From assembly GCA_944372725.1 (NCBI GenBank), contig CALWAA010000062.1, positions 1 to 6,533 on the forward strand: DNA of 6,533 nt, read 5' to 3'. The DNA is from an uncultured Bacilli bacterium (GTDB lineage Bacteria; Bacillota_I; Bacilli_A; RF39; UBA660). Positions 1 to 6,481 of this stretch are shown here, piece by piece. Position numbers and translations under genes: made by a program. The notes below the pieces were generated by a model. That model was not told the DNA's origin and did no database searches. It was given only the letters and a program-made list of their open reading frames with translations. Position 1 is the stretch's first letter, and every line of letters starts with the position of its first letter.

Positions 1-23
1 TTATAAAAATAGAATAAATAAAA

Positions 24-64
24 AATAGTTAATATAAGTGATTTTGTCACTTACAAAAACTATT
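24..64 (+). promoter_or_regulatory. Two-part hairpin in the leader of the PepSY gene
   Basis: An outer 7-bp stem (24-30 with 58-64) and an inner 7-bp stem (35-41 with 47-53) are separated by 4-nt internal loops on both sides and closed by a 5-nt loop. The structure ends 5 bases before the ribosome binding site. It could be an operator, a 5'-UTR stabilising stem, or part of an upstream terminator, although no strong T-run follows it. A TATAAG at 33-38 could act as a -10 box, but no convincing -35 box lies upstream in the window, so the promoter is not assigned. Confidence 0.4.
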
Positions 65-69
65 ATACG

Positions 70-74
70 AGGAG
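70..74 (+). promoter_or_regulatory. Ribosome binding site that fixes the PepSY gene start
   Basis: AGGAG at 70-74 lies 8 bases before the ATG at 83. A longer reading from a GTG at 38 has no such site and would start inside a hairpin, so the ATG is preferred. Confidence 0.85.
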
Positions 75-82
75 TGAAGATT

Positions 83-853
83 ATGAAAAAATGGAAAATT
101 TTTGGAATTATTATGACAGTGGTTTTGGTATTTGTTTTAATAGGTTTATGCTTATATTTCTTTTTATTTAAAGAGTCTATTACAGAGACAGAAGCCCAAA
201 ATATTGCTTATCAGTATGCTGGAGTAAATGCTAGTAATGTTACAATCCTTTCTATTCAAAAAGATAGAGAAGATAGAGAATATGAAATACGCTTTTATGA
301 TGATATGTATGAATATGAAATTGATGTAAATTATAATAGTGGTAGGGTTATTAATTTTGAAAAAGATTTACGTGATAATGCTCATATTAATCAAGGTGGT
401 AATACTACTGTATCTATGAGTGAAGAAGAAGCTAGAAGTATTGCTTTACAAAGAGTAGGTAAGAATCAAGATGAAGTAACTTTTACAAGAGTTCGAATTG
501 ATAGAGAAAATGGTGTTACTGTTTATGATGTTTATTTTTATGATAATGAAAAGGAATATGAGCTTAGTATTGATGTAAATACTAAAGAAGTTATTAGTTA
601 TAAGGAAGATTATTTAACTGGTACTGGTAATAATACCACTACTTCAAATTATATTGGGGCTGATAGAGCTAAAGAAATTGTTTTAAATCATGCTGGATTA
701 TCTAGTAGTGATGTTCGTTTTAGTAAAGTTGAATTAGATGTTGATTATCATATTGCTACTTATGAATTAGATTTTTATTATAATTATTATGAATATGATT
801 ATGAAATAGATGCCGTTACGGGAGAAATCTTAAAGTATGAGAGAGGTAGATAA
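83..853 (+). CDS. Membrane-anchored protein with three tandem PepSY domains
   Basis: This 256-residue protein has a short Lys-rich N-terminus, one hydrophobic segment (about 7-28) and an extracytoplasmic region. Cys23 is not in a proper lipobox (Leu precedes it), so an uncleaved anchor is more likely than a lipoprotein. Three homologous repeats follow at about 33-95, 111-175 and 190-255. Each has an acidic 'EAxxIA' helix, a 'V/VTF' strand, a Tyr/Phe-rich 'YEIxFYD' strand and a final 'IDxxTGEIxxY'-type strand, which is the PepSY pattern. Asn/Thr/Gly-rich linkers (99-109 and 178-189) separate them. PepSY domains occur in M4 protease propeptides and in YpeB, and are thought to inhibit or chaperone secreted or cell-wall proteins; no protease target is visible here. 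The third repeat is unusually rich in Tyr, Asp and Glu. The next gene overlaps its stop codon, so the two are probably co-translated. The domain call is firm; the biological role is unknown. Confidence 0.85.
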   Translation: MKKWKIFGIIMTVVLVFVLIGLCLYFFLFKESITETEAQNIAYQYAGVNASNVTILSIQKDREDREYEIRFYDDMYEYEIDVNYNSGRVINFEKDLRDNAHINQGGNTTVSMSEEEARSIALQRVGKNQDEVTFTRVRIDRENGVTVYDVYFYDNEKEYELSIDVNTKEVISYKEDYLTGTGNNTTTSNYIGADRAKEIVLNHAGLSSSDVRFSKVELDVDYHIATYELDFYYNYYEYDYEIDAVTGEILKYERGR

Positions 854-1083
854 TGAAAAAAATAGCTTTTAAACCATCTAAACCTGTTGCTTTTATAGGC
901 TTTGTGGGAGGATTGGGTTTAAGTTTATTTGGAATTATTTATGCTATACCAAATCTTGGGGTATTTGGTATTGTATGGACTATTTTAGCTGTATTAGTTA
1001 CTTTGTATTATACAGTTAATTTGTTTACGAAAAAAGGATTATCATTATATCAAATAGAAGTAGAAAAAAAGAAGATTAAATAA
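853..1083 (+). CDS. Small two-helix membrane protein, function unknown
   Basis: This 76-residue protein has a basic N-terminus, two hydrophobic helices (about 11-31 and 37-58, the first rich in Gly) and a Lys-rich C-terminal tail. Both ends are therefore predicted to be cytoplasmic, forming a hairpin in the membrane. The ATG at 853 shares its A with the TAA stop of the PepSY gene (TAATG). A GAGAGG at 841-846, inside the end of the upstream gene, lies 6 bases before the start. That arrangement implies translational coupling and a shared pathway with the PepSY protein. I do not recognise a named family. It could be a membrane partner or stabiliser of the PepSY protein, which is inference from position only. 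Confidence 0.75.
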   Translation: MKKIAFKPSKPVAFIGFVGGLGLSLFGIIYAIPNLGVFGIVWTILAVLVTLYYTVNLFTKKGLSLYQIEVEKKKIK

Positions 1084-1090
1084 TAATAAG

Positions 1091-1121
1091 TCTTTTTTCA
1101 TATGATTTAATATGAAAAAGA
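1091..1121 (+). repeat. Inverted repeat enclosing the amidotransferase start codon
   Basis: The left arm (1091-1103) pairs with the right arm (1110-1121) over 12 bp with a single bulged T at 1093 and a 6-nt loop (1104-1109). The ATG at 1112 lies within the right arm. The stem is all A/T except for two C-G pairs. In a longer transcript it would bury the start codon. A T-run is lacking on the 3' side, so it is a poor terminator in the plus direction. Confidence 0.55.
1101..1106 (+). promoter_or_regulatory. Possible -10 box for a leaderless amidotransferase mRNA
   Basis: TATGAT matches the -10 consensus at five of six positions and ends 5 bases before the ATG at 1112. A transcript starting 6-8 bases downstream of it would begin at or next to the ATG. 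No recognisable -35 box lies 16-18 bases upstream. This would explain why no ribosome binding site is present, but it is weak evidence in such AT-rich DNA. Confidence 0.25.
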
Positions 1122-1714
1122 TTGGTATTGTTATTCGAGATTTTAGAGAAAATGATAAGGAATTTGTAGGTTGTCGTAAAGATGTTATTGATGGGTTTTT
1201 AAAGTATTCAGTAGAAATTATTTTAATTCCTATCTATTTGAATTTTAATAAAGTTTTATCTTTGGTTCATTTATGTGATGGGATTGTTTTAACAGGTGGC
1301 AATCATTTTCATACTAATGACTTTTTACTAGTAAATTACTTATATCAACAAGATATTCCAACTCTTGGTATTTGTCTTGGTATGCAAGCGATGGCACTTT
1401 GTTTTGGGAGTGGGGAAGAAATGGATGTTTCATTTCATCATAAAAAAAATAATGATACTCATTTTATCATTATAAAGGAAAATACTTTACTAGCAAAGAT
1501 TATTCATGAAAAGGGTATTTTTGTTAATAGTAGACATCACACTGCTGTAGATAAGACTAGTTTGGAGATAAGTGCAAAAGCAGAAGACGGAGTAATTGAA
1601 GCAGTAGAAGACAAACAAAAACCTTTCTTTTTAGGGGTACAGTGGCATCCTGAATCTTTACAAAATAAAAATAGTGATTTAATATTTGATGCATTTATTA
1701 AATCACTATCTTAA
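1112..1714 (+). CDS. Class I glutamine amidotransferase-like hydrolase (peptidase C26 family)
   Basis: This is a 200-residue cytoplasmic protein with the full class I amidotransferase triad. The nucleophile is Cys88 in the elbow 'GICLGMQAM' (86-94), and His179 and Glu181 sit in 'GVQWHPES' (175-182). The 'VNSRHHTAV' segment (138-146) is typical of gamma-glutamyl-GABA hydrolases such as PuuD, which cleave gamma-glutamyl amide bonds without a synthetase partner. The oxyanion-loop region reads 'LTGGNHFHT' (60-68) instead of the usual 'GGxDxxP', and the protein is about 50 residues shorter than PuuD, so its substrate may differ. No synthetase domain or putrescine-pathway gene is nearby. A TGA at 1103-1105 blocks any in-frame upstream extension, so the ATG at 1112 is the first possible start, yet no Shine-Dalgarno sequence precedes it. 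The 3' end contains a terminator hairpin. The family is confident; the substrate is not. Confidence 0.87.
   Translation: MKKIGIVIRDFRENDKEFVGCRKDVIDGFLKYSVEIILIPIYLNFNKVLSLVHLCDGIVLTGGNHFHTNDFLLVNYLYQQDIPTLGICLGMQAMALCFGSGEEMDVSFHHKKNNDTHFIIIKENTLLAKIIHEKGIFVNSRHHTAVDKTSLEISAKAEDGVIEAVEDKQKPFFLGVQWHPESLQNKNSDLIFDAFIKSLS
1671..1709. terminator. Bidirectional intrinsic terminator inside the end of the amidotransferase gene
   Basis: A perfect 13-bp inverted repeat (1671-1683 with 1697-1709) has a 13-nt loop. On the plus strand it is followed by a T-rich tract (1711-1721). On the minus strand it is followed by the T-rich complement of 1661-1670. It therefore suits both convergent transcription units. 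It lies wholly inside the coding sequence of the plus-strand gene, ending 5 bases before that gene's last base, and begins 17 bases past the minus-strand stop codon. The stem is AT-rich, with only three G-C pairs, so its strength is uncertain. Confidence 0.65.
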
Positions 1715-1726
1715 TTTTATTAAAGT

Positions 1727-2470
1727 TTATATATTGTCTCTTTCATAGAAGTTCTTAATAGAGATAAGTACTCTTTGAATATTATCTTCTGTGAACGGTT
1801 TATTTAAAACATCAAGTACACCATAGTTAAATGCTTTTTTGATGGTTTCTTCAGTATCGTCACCAGTTATAATAACAACAGGAATTTTATCCATTAAGTT
1901 TTGCTCACGTAAGAATTCTAGAACTTCAAAGCCGTTTAAACTTGGCATATTTAAATCAAGAAGAATGGCATATAAATTATTATTTTTAATAATATCTATG
2001 GCATCATGTCCATTTTTAGCCTTTAAAATACTGAATTCATTATGAATGCTTTTTTCAAGAAAATTTAAAATAATATTAGAGTCATCAGCGATTAATATTA
2101 ATTTTTTTTCATTATCACTAAAATATTTATCTAACAAATTGATAATTTTATTTACAGTATCAGCTAAAGTTTGGTAGTTATTTTCAATATAGTTCATATC
2201 ATTTTCTTTTCCTTTTAATTCATGGGCTAAGAAAACTTCAGCTTCGTTTTTGAAGCCTAAATATTTTGCTTCACTTTTCATACTATGAGCTAGAATAGCA
2301 TAATTTGCACAATCTTTGGCCTTCTTATAATATTCTAAACTACCTAATTTTTCTTTTAGAGAGTCTTTAAATTCTTTTAAGTTTTCATTGTAAGAATTTA
2401 AATCTCCCCAAAACTCTAAACTTCCTTTTACATCTACGTTGTTATTAACTAATAAGTCAACTTTTTCCAT
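1727..2470 (-). CDS. Hpt-receiver fusion protein, output stage of a phosphorelay
   Basis: This 247-residue soluble protein has two modules. The N-terminal helical part (about 20-115) carries 'AHSMKSEAKYLGF' (61-73), which matches the histidine phosphotransfer signature HxxKxxAxxLG; His62 is the predicted phospho-acceptor and Lys65 its usual partner. Ser66 replaces the common Gly. The C-terminal receiver (about 122-243) has the acidic pair Asp129/Asp130, phospho-acceptor Asp172 in 'LLDLNMP', switch Thr202 and Lys224 in 'NKP'. No DNA-binding, GGDEF or other effector domain follows, so output is likely through protein contacts. Its ATG lies 3 bases after the kinase stop codon, and its GGGAGG ribosome binding site (2481-2486) sits within the last codons of the kinase gene. 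Phosphate is expected to flow from the kinase receiver to His62 and then to an Asp, here or in another regulator. The domain calls are strong; the target is unknown. Confidence 0.87.
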   Translation of the reverse strand: MEKVDLLVNNNVDVKGSLEFWGDLNSYNENLKEFKDSLKEKLGSLEYYKKAKDCANYAILAHSMKSEAKYLGFKNEAEVFLAHELKGKENDMNYIENNYQTLADTVNKIINLLDKYFSDNEKKLILIADDSNIILNFLEKSIHNEFSILKAKNGHDAIDIIKNNNLYAILLDLNMPSLNGFEVLEFLREQNLMDKIPVVIITGDDTEETIKKAFNYGVLDVLNKPFTEDNIQRVLISIKNFYERDNI

Positions 2471-2473
2471 ACA

Positions 2474-4309
2474 CTATTTACCTCCCAAATACTTATTAAT
2501 AACTTTATTTAGTAACTTTCTATCAATTGGTTTTGACAGATAGCTATTAAATCCAACACTTAAATATTTTTCATCTGTTCCTTCAATTGCATCAGCGGTT
2601 AGGGCAATTACAGGGGTAGTGAAATCTTCATGTTCTCTTAATTTGTAAAGAGTTTCTACACCATTCATTTTAGGCATCATAATATCCATGAAGATTAAAT
2701 CATAATTTTTGTCATTTGCTTTTTCTAGAGCTTCAAAACCACTTATCGCTGTGTCTATTTCGAAGTTGTAAGGTTTCATTAGTGTTTCAGCAACTTTTAG
2801 ATTAATTTTAGAATCATCAACAATTAGTATCTTTTTTCCGTTATAATTTGTATAGTTGATTTCGTCTTCTTCGGCTTCTTCTGTCTTTGGAACTTCCATA
2901 CTAACAATTTCTTGTTCTAAGTAAACTCTAAATGTTGAACCTTCACCATATTTAGAGAAAACAGTAATTCTTCCTCCCATTAAATCGACAAGACTTTTAG
3001 TTATAGCAAGTCCTAATCCGGTTCCTTCAGTAGTTGTGTTTTTGTCTTCATCAATTCTTTCAAATTTGCCAAATATGGTTTCTAGTTTTTCTTTTTTAAT
3101 ACCATGACCAGTATCTTTTACAGAGATGTACATTAAACATGTTTTGGTATCTAGGCGATTAATACAGTTAACATTAAATACTATTTCACCTTTATCGGTA
3201 TATTTAGCAGCATTGGTTAGAATATTTAATATGACCTGTTTTACTTTAGATACATCACCACGTAATATTCCAGGTAAATCTGGTGAGAATACCATTTTAA
3301 ATTCAATTGGTTTTTCTTTAATACGTGGTAATACTAATTTTCTTAATCCATCAAATACTTCTCTAGGATTGTAGTTTTTAGGTATGATTTCAACTTTATT
3401 TGCTTCAATTTTAGAGATATCAAGAATACCATTTACAATTTCAAGCAGTTGTTTTGATGCATCAACAATATCGCCAGCATATTCTTTTGTTTCTTTTAAG
3501 TCTGTTGAATCAAGCATACATTCACTAAAGCCAACAATAGCATTTAGTGGAGTTCTTATTTCATGAGACATATTGGATAAGAAGTCAGTTTTAGCTCGAT
3601 TGGCTTTTTCGGCTTGTTCTTTAGCAAAATTTAATTCTTTAATATGATTTAAATCAGGATTCTCAATCGTATGATACATGATAAAGGCAATATATATTAA
3701 AGCAGGATTTACTAAATAATTTAGAGTTGGGTACATCATTTGAACAATTAAAACGATTACGCCACCAACGATAAGCAAATAAATAGGAATATATTTTTTA
3801 TTTTTCAAATTTTTATGGTCGATTATAATACACATTAACTGAGTAATAAAACCAATTCCAAATACTAAATATGTAAATACAATTGCTGGCCCTGTTGCTA
3901 AGGCAGCATTATTTATCATTTCGACATTGATTGGTAAACACATGATGATAGCAATAGAAATAAGAGTTATTATGTAAAAGAACATTTTTAATTTGTTTGT
4001 TTTTTCTTTATTATTTAAAGAAATATAAAATGTATAAAAAGTCAATATAGCAATCCAAATTAATAAGCAAACTAAATATATTTTATTGGCTATAGCAATT
4101 ATTCCGGGGTTCGTATTTAGATTGGGAGCAACCAATATACCTAGAACTAAACCACTTATTGATATTGCTATGTTTGTTATTAAAAATTGAGCATAAGTTT
4201 GGTCTTCAGTTTGTTTTTGCCTTTTTTTACTAAAAAAGATAATACTAACTGCTATGATAAGTAATAAAGCATATACGTTAAGTATTAAAAATCCTTGAAT
4301 GTTTTCCAT
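2474..4309 (-). CDS. Seven-helix hybrid sensor histidine kinase with C-terminal receiver
   Basis: This 611-residue membrane kinase begins with seven hydrophobic helices (about 5-26, 41-61, 76-97, 108-127, 140-163, 173-192, 198-214) and has no sizeable extracellular sensor domain, so the signal may be lipid-borne or within the membrane. A short coiled segment (about 221-245) leads into the HisKA domain, with phospho-acceptor His249 in '[13 protein letters not shown]'. The ATPase domain has N-box Asn362/Asn366, G1 'DTGHGI' (399-404), F-box 'FGKFE' (413-417) and G2 'GTGLG' (429-433). After an acidic linker (474-484) comes a receiver with Asp498/Asp499, phospho-acceptor Asp542, Thr571 and Lys593. 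All catalytic residues are present. A GTG at 4318 is in frame but lies only 1-2 bases after the GAGGTG site; the ATG at 4309 has ideal spacing and is preferred. It starts 20 bases after the ligase stop codon and ends 3 bases before the Hpt-receiver start. Confidence 0.92.
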   Translation of the reverse strand: MENIQGFLILNVYALLLIIAVSIIFFSKKRQKQTEDQTYAQFLITNIAISISGLVLGILVAPNLNTNPGIIAIANKIYLVCLLIWIAILTFYTFYISLNNKEKTNKLKMFFYIITLISIAIIMCLPINVEMINNAALATGPAIVFTYLVFGIGFITQLMCIIIDHKNLKNKKYIPIYLLIVGGVIVLIVQMMYPTLNYLVNPALIYIAFIMYHTIENPDLNHIKELNFAKEQAEKANRAKTDFLSNMSHEIRTPLNAIVGFSECMLDSTDLKETKEYAGDIVDASKQLLEIVNGILDISKIEANKVEIIPKNYNPREVFDGLRKLVLPRIKEKPIEFKMVFSPDLPGILRGDVSKVKQVILNILTNAAKYTDKGEIVFNVNCINRLDTKTCLMYISVKDTGHGIKKEKLETIFGKFERIDEDKNTTTEGTGLGLAITKSLVDLMGGRITVFSKYGEGSTFRVYLEQEIVSMEVPKTEEAEEDEINYTNYNGKKILIVDDSKINLKVAETLMKPYNFEIDTAISGFEALEKANDKNYDLIFMDIMMPKMNGVETLYKLREHEDFTTPVIALTADAIEGTDEKYLSVGFNSYLSKPIDRKLLNKVINKYLGGK

Positions 4310-4317
4310 GTACCACA

Positions 4318-4323
4318 CACCTC
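4318..4323 (-). promoter_or_regulatory. Ribosome binding site that fixes the kinase start
   Basis: Read on the minus strand this is GAGGTG, 8 bases before the ATG at 4309. The alternative GTG start at 4318 overlaps this site and would add only three residues. Confidence 0.8.
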
Positions 4324-4329
4324 ATTTTA

Positions 4330-6333
4330 TTATTTTTTTAATTTTCTAGTTAATTCTTGTTTTTTATAAATATTTATATTTTCTACGGTTAAATTTGTTT
4401 CTTTTACATCTACACAAATTTCACTGCCATCAAGGGGTTCTTTTGCTAAAGCGTTAAAATCAATTTTACTGTTTTTGCTTAATGGCATATTCTCTCTAAT
4501 TTTAAATTTTGCTGGAATTTGTCTAGATGACATATCATGATTATCAATAATTTGTTTATAAACAATTTCTTTTACAATTTCAATTTTTTCTTCATCACTT
4601 AAGTCAGATTCATTTAATACTAAATGGCATATTGGCATAATGCCTCTTCTTGCTTCATCAAAGTATGGTGTTATTCTGACATATTTAACGTGAGAATTTT
4701 TTTCAATTTCAGCCTCAATTTCATGTGGTTTAATTTTATAACCATCTACTCTGGCAAATGAACGGTCTTTTCTGTCTTTATGATATAAAATACCATTTCT
4801 ATCAATTTGAACAATATCTCTTGTTCTAATATAAGAATTTCCGTCTAATTCAAAGTGAGGAATGATGATATCTCCATGAACAATTCCATTTGTTACTGCA
4901 TCTGAAGATACTGCACATTCACCTTCTAGCATTTCCATTCCTTCTTCAAACTTTAGAGGAACTAATTTGTCTTCAACATTTGGGTCTACAATAGCAATTG
5001 TCGTATTTGGAAGTGGTATTCCAATTGATTCTGCTTGGTTATACTTACCTTGAGCATAAGTTCCACATCCGCAAAATTCACTCATTCCATATCCTTTTTC
5101 TACTTCAGCTTTAGAACCATGAGCTCTTAACCATTCATTTACTTTTTCTTCATCCTTGGCTGTCATGGAATCTCCACCATAAATAACAGTAGATAAGCAA
5201 GATAGGTCTACATCTTTTAAATATTTATAATTTGGTAAAGCAGCAATCCAAGCAGGAGTAGCCATAATAATGTTTGGATGATATTTTTTTAGTAAGTATC
5301 CAAATTCACTTATTTCAAATTCGGGAACATCGATATTTGTTGCCCCACTTACGAGATTTAATAAATAATTATCATATGCACCAAAAGGCGCAAAGAATGG
5401 TAAAACATGTAGAGCTTTTTCTCCAGGTTTAAAAGCTACATCTCCTTTTATTAATTGTTCTAATGTAGAAATGCCATTTTTGTTTGTTAAAATGATTGGT
5501 TTTGGTCTGGCACCACTTGTTCCTGAAGTGTGACCTATATAGGTTGCTTGTTCAGGGTCTACATTTTTAACATAATAAGTGTGAGTGCATTCTTTTACTA
5601 ATTCTTCATATTTTACAACTCTTAAAGGAGAAGATTTAACGGCTTCTTCATATGCTTTGTTCTCTTTTTTCATTGCTTTTAATTTTTCAAGTATGGCTTG
5701 ATAATTTTTTAATTTTTCTACAGAAGCATCAGTTATTTTGGCATTTCTTAAATCATTGTAAGCAATGACATCTTTTAGATAGGAAACTTTACCTTGTAAA
5801 TTCATGGCATCACTAGCATTTAAAGTGATAATGGTACTGATTCCTAGATTTTTTAGTTCTCTTTCAATTGGTTTTAACATACCAAGATAACATTTGTCTA
5901 AGGCAATAATGTATTTTGCTTGTTCATATTTTACTAACTCTAATACTTTTTTGGCATTTGCTTTTACATCCATAGTATCTGGCCTAGGGTCTATAAAATC
6001 AGAAATAGCACCAATTTCAGTAGCACCAAGCCATATTTCACCAGAAGCTGGAATATTTGGGACTAAGTTCATAATTACTTCGCCTTTTTGCACACCAAGT
6101 TCGTTTAGTACTTTCGCTGCTATATCAGCTTTATTAAATAATTCATTAAAACTTGTTTCTTTTCCATAAAAAGAGCTAGCTATTAAATTGCCTCTTCCTT
6201 GATTTTTCATCTTTAAATATTCGGTTACATTTGTTTTGGGGTCAGGGGATGAGATGAGCTTTTCATCATAAAATTGTAACCATGGTTTATCTAAGTGTGG
6301 ATAACCCGTTTTTATTCTACTTTCGTTGTTCAT
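4330..6333 (-). CDS. AMP-forming acyl/aryl-acid ligase (acyl-CoA synthetase-like)
   Basis: This 667-residue ANL-superfamily enzyme is expected to activate a carboxylic acid with ATP to an acyl-adenylate and then pass it to CoA or a carrier protein. Visible core motifs are: A3 phosphate loop 'HTSGTSGARPK' (268-278); A4-like 'LPFFAPFG' (311-318); 'YGGDSM' (385-390); A5 'YGMSE' (415-419, Glu419); A7 'YIRTRD' (501-506, Asp506 for the ribose); A8 hinge 'DRKDRSFARVDGYKI' (520-534, Arg521); and the A10 lysine, probably Lys623, in 'PLSKNSKIDF'. A7 has Arg where most members have Gly. A Lys-rich helical stretch (about 203-233) before A3 and a tail after A10 (about 633-667) lengthen the protein. No signal peptide or membrane helix is seen. 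The ATG has GGGAGG (6341-6346) 7 bases upstream. It is the first gene of the operon with the kinase and Hpt-receiver. The acid substrate and acceptor cannot be told; no carrier-protein or acyltransferase gene is in view. Confidence 0.88.
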   Translation of the reverse strand: MNNESRIKTGYPHLDKPWLQFYDEKLISSPDPKTNVTEYLKMKNQGRGNLIASSFYGKETSFNELFNKADIAAKVLNELGVQKGEVIMNLVPNIPASGEIWLGATEIGAISDFIDPRPDTMDVKANAKKVLELVKYEQAKYIIALDKCYLGMLKPIERELKNLGISTIITLNASDAMNLQGKVSYLKDVIAYNDLRNAKITDASVEKLKNYQAILEKLKAMKKENKAYEEAVKSSPLRVVKYEELVKECTHTYYVKNVDPEQATYIGHTSGTSGARPKPIILTNKNGISTLEQLIKGDVAFKPGEKALHVLPFFAPFGAYDNYLLNLVSGATNIDVPEFEISEFGYLLKKYHPNIIMATPAWIAALPNYKYLKDVDLSCLSTVIYGGDSMTAKDEEKVNEWLRAHGSKAEVEKGYGMSEFCGCGTYAQGKYNQAESIGIPLPNTTIAIVDPNVEDKLVPLKFEEGMEMLEGECAVSSDAVTNGIVHGDIIIPHFELDGNSYIRTRDIVQIDRNGILYHKDRKDRSFARVDGYKIKPHEIEAEIEKNSHVKYVRITPYFDEARRGIMPICHLVLNESDLSDEEKIEIVKEIVYKQIIDNHDMSSRQIPAKFKIRENMPLSKNSKIDFNALAKEPLDGSEICVDVKETNLTVENINIYKKQELTRKLKK

Positions 6334-6369
6334 TTTTGTACCTCCCTAAATTATTTTACAACCATTTTA

Positions 6370-6378
6370 ATTATAACA
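6370..6378 (-). promoter_or_regulatory. Extended -10 promoter of the ligase-kinase operon
   Basis: On the minus strand the sequence reads TGTTATAAT: a perfect TATAAT (6375 down to 6370) preceded by the TGn of an extended -10 element. The -35 region 17 bases upstream (6393-6398, TATCAT) is poor, which an extended -10 can offset. The start point would be near 6363, giving a leader of about 30 bases that contains the GGGAGG site. Confidence 0.6.
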
Positions 6379-6451
6379 TAAAGTTTTTTAAAATGATATA
6401 TGATATTTGCTATTATTTTTGCAGAAATATTCTTTTTATTTGAACGTAAAA

Positions 6452-6480
6452 ATGCTACCCGAGTTTTGTAGTTTGACAAT
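6452..6480 (-). promoter_or_regulatory. Possible second, upstream promoter of the operon
   Basis: On the minus strand, TTGTCA (6480-6475, five of six to the -35 consensus) is spaced 17 bases from TAGCAT (6457-6452, four of six to the -10 consensus). It directly follows the terminator hairpin, a natural place for a promoter. Transcription would begin near 6445 and give a leader of about 110 bases. It is weaker than the extended -10 candidate closer to the gene. Confidence 0.3.
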
Positions 6481-6481
6481 T

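Noticed and set aside
38..82. Upstream GTG extension of the PepSY protein by 15 residues
   Set aside because: No ribosome binding site precedes it, it lies in a hairpin, and the ATG at 83 has AGGAG at ideal spacing followed by a normal membrane anchor.
1839..2045. Plus-strand open frame opposite the Hpt-receiver gene
   Set aside because: It lies wholly antisense to conserved receiver-domain codons, has no ribosome binding site and no recognisable domain.
3126..3566. Two plus-strand open frames opposite the kinase ATPase and HisKA domains
   Set aside because: They are antisense shadows of strongly conserved kinase motifs with no initiation signals or protein features of their own.
4310..4318. 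GTG start adding three residues to the kinase
   Set aside because: It abuts the GAGGTG site with no room for a ribosome binding site; the ATG at 4309 is correctly spaced.
5894..6169. Plus-strand open frame opposite the ligase N-terminus
   Set aside because: It is antisense to a well-supported enzyme gene, with no ribosome binding site or domain.
1727..6333. Possible alternative genetic code (TGA as tryptophan) suggested by the very low GC content
   Set aside because: Tryptophans in all genes are TGG, reading frames are complete under the standard code, and a hybrid kinase phosphorelay is not expected in classical mycoplasmas.
6473..6478. Perfect TTGACA on the plus strand as a -35 box
   Set aside because: No -10 box occurs at 16-18 bases; the nearest TATAAG (6508-6513) is 29 bases away and lies inside the terminator hairpin.
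6445..6480. Possible CRISPR repeat or tracrRNA fragment (a GTTTTG... string with flanking GCTACC)
   Set aside because: It occurs once, with no spacer-repeat periodicity and no cas gene in view; the resemblance is too short to support.
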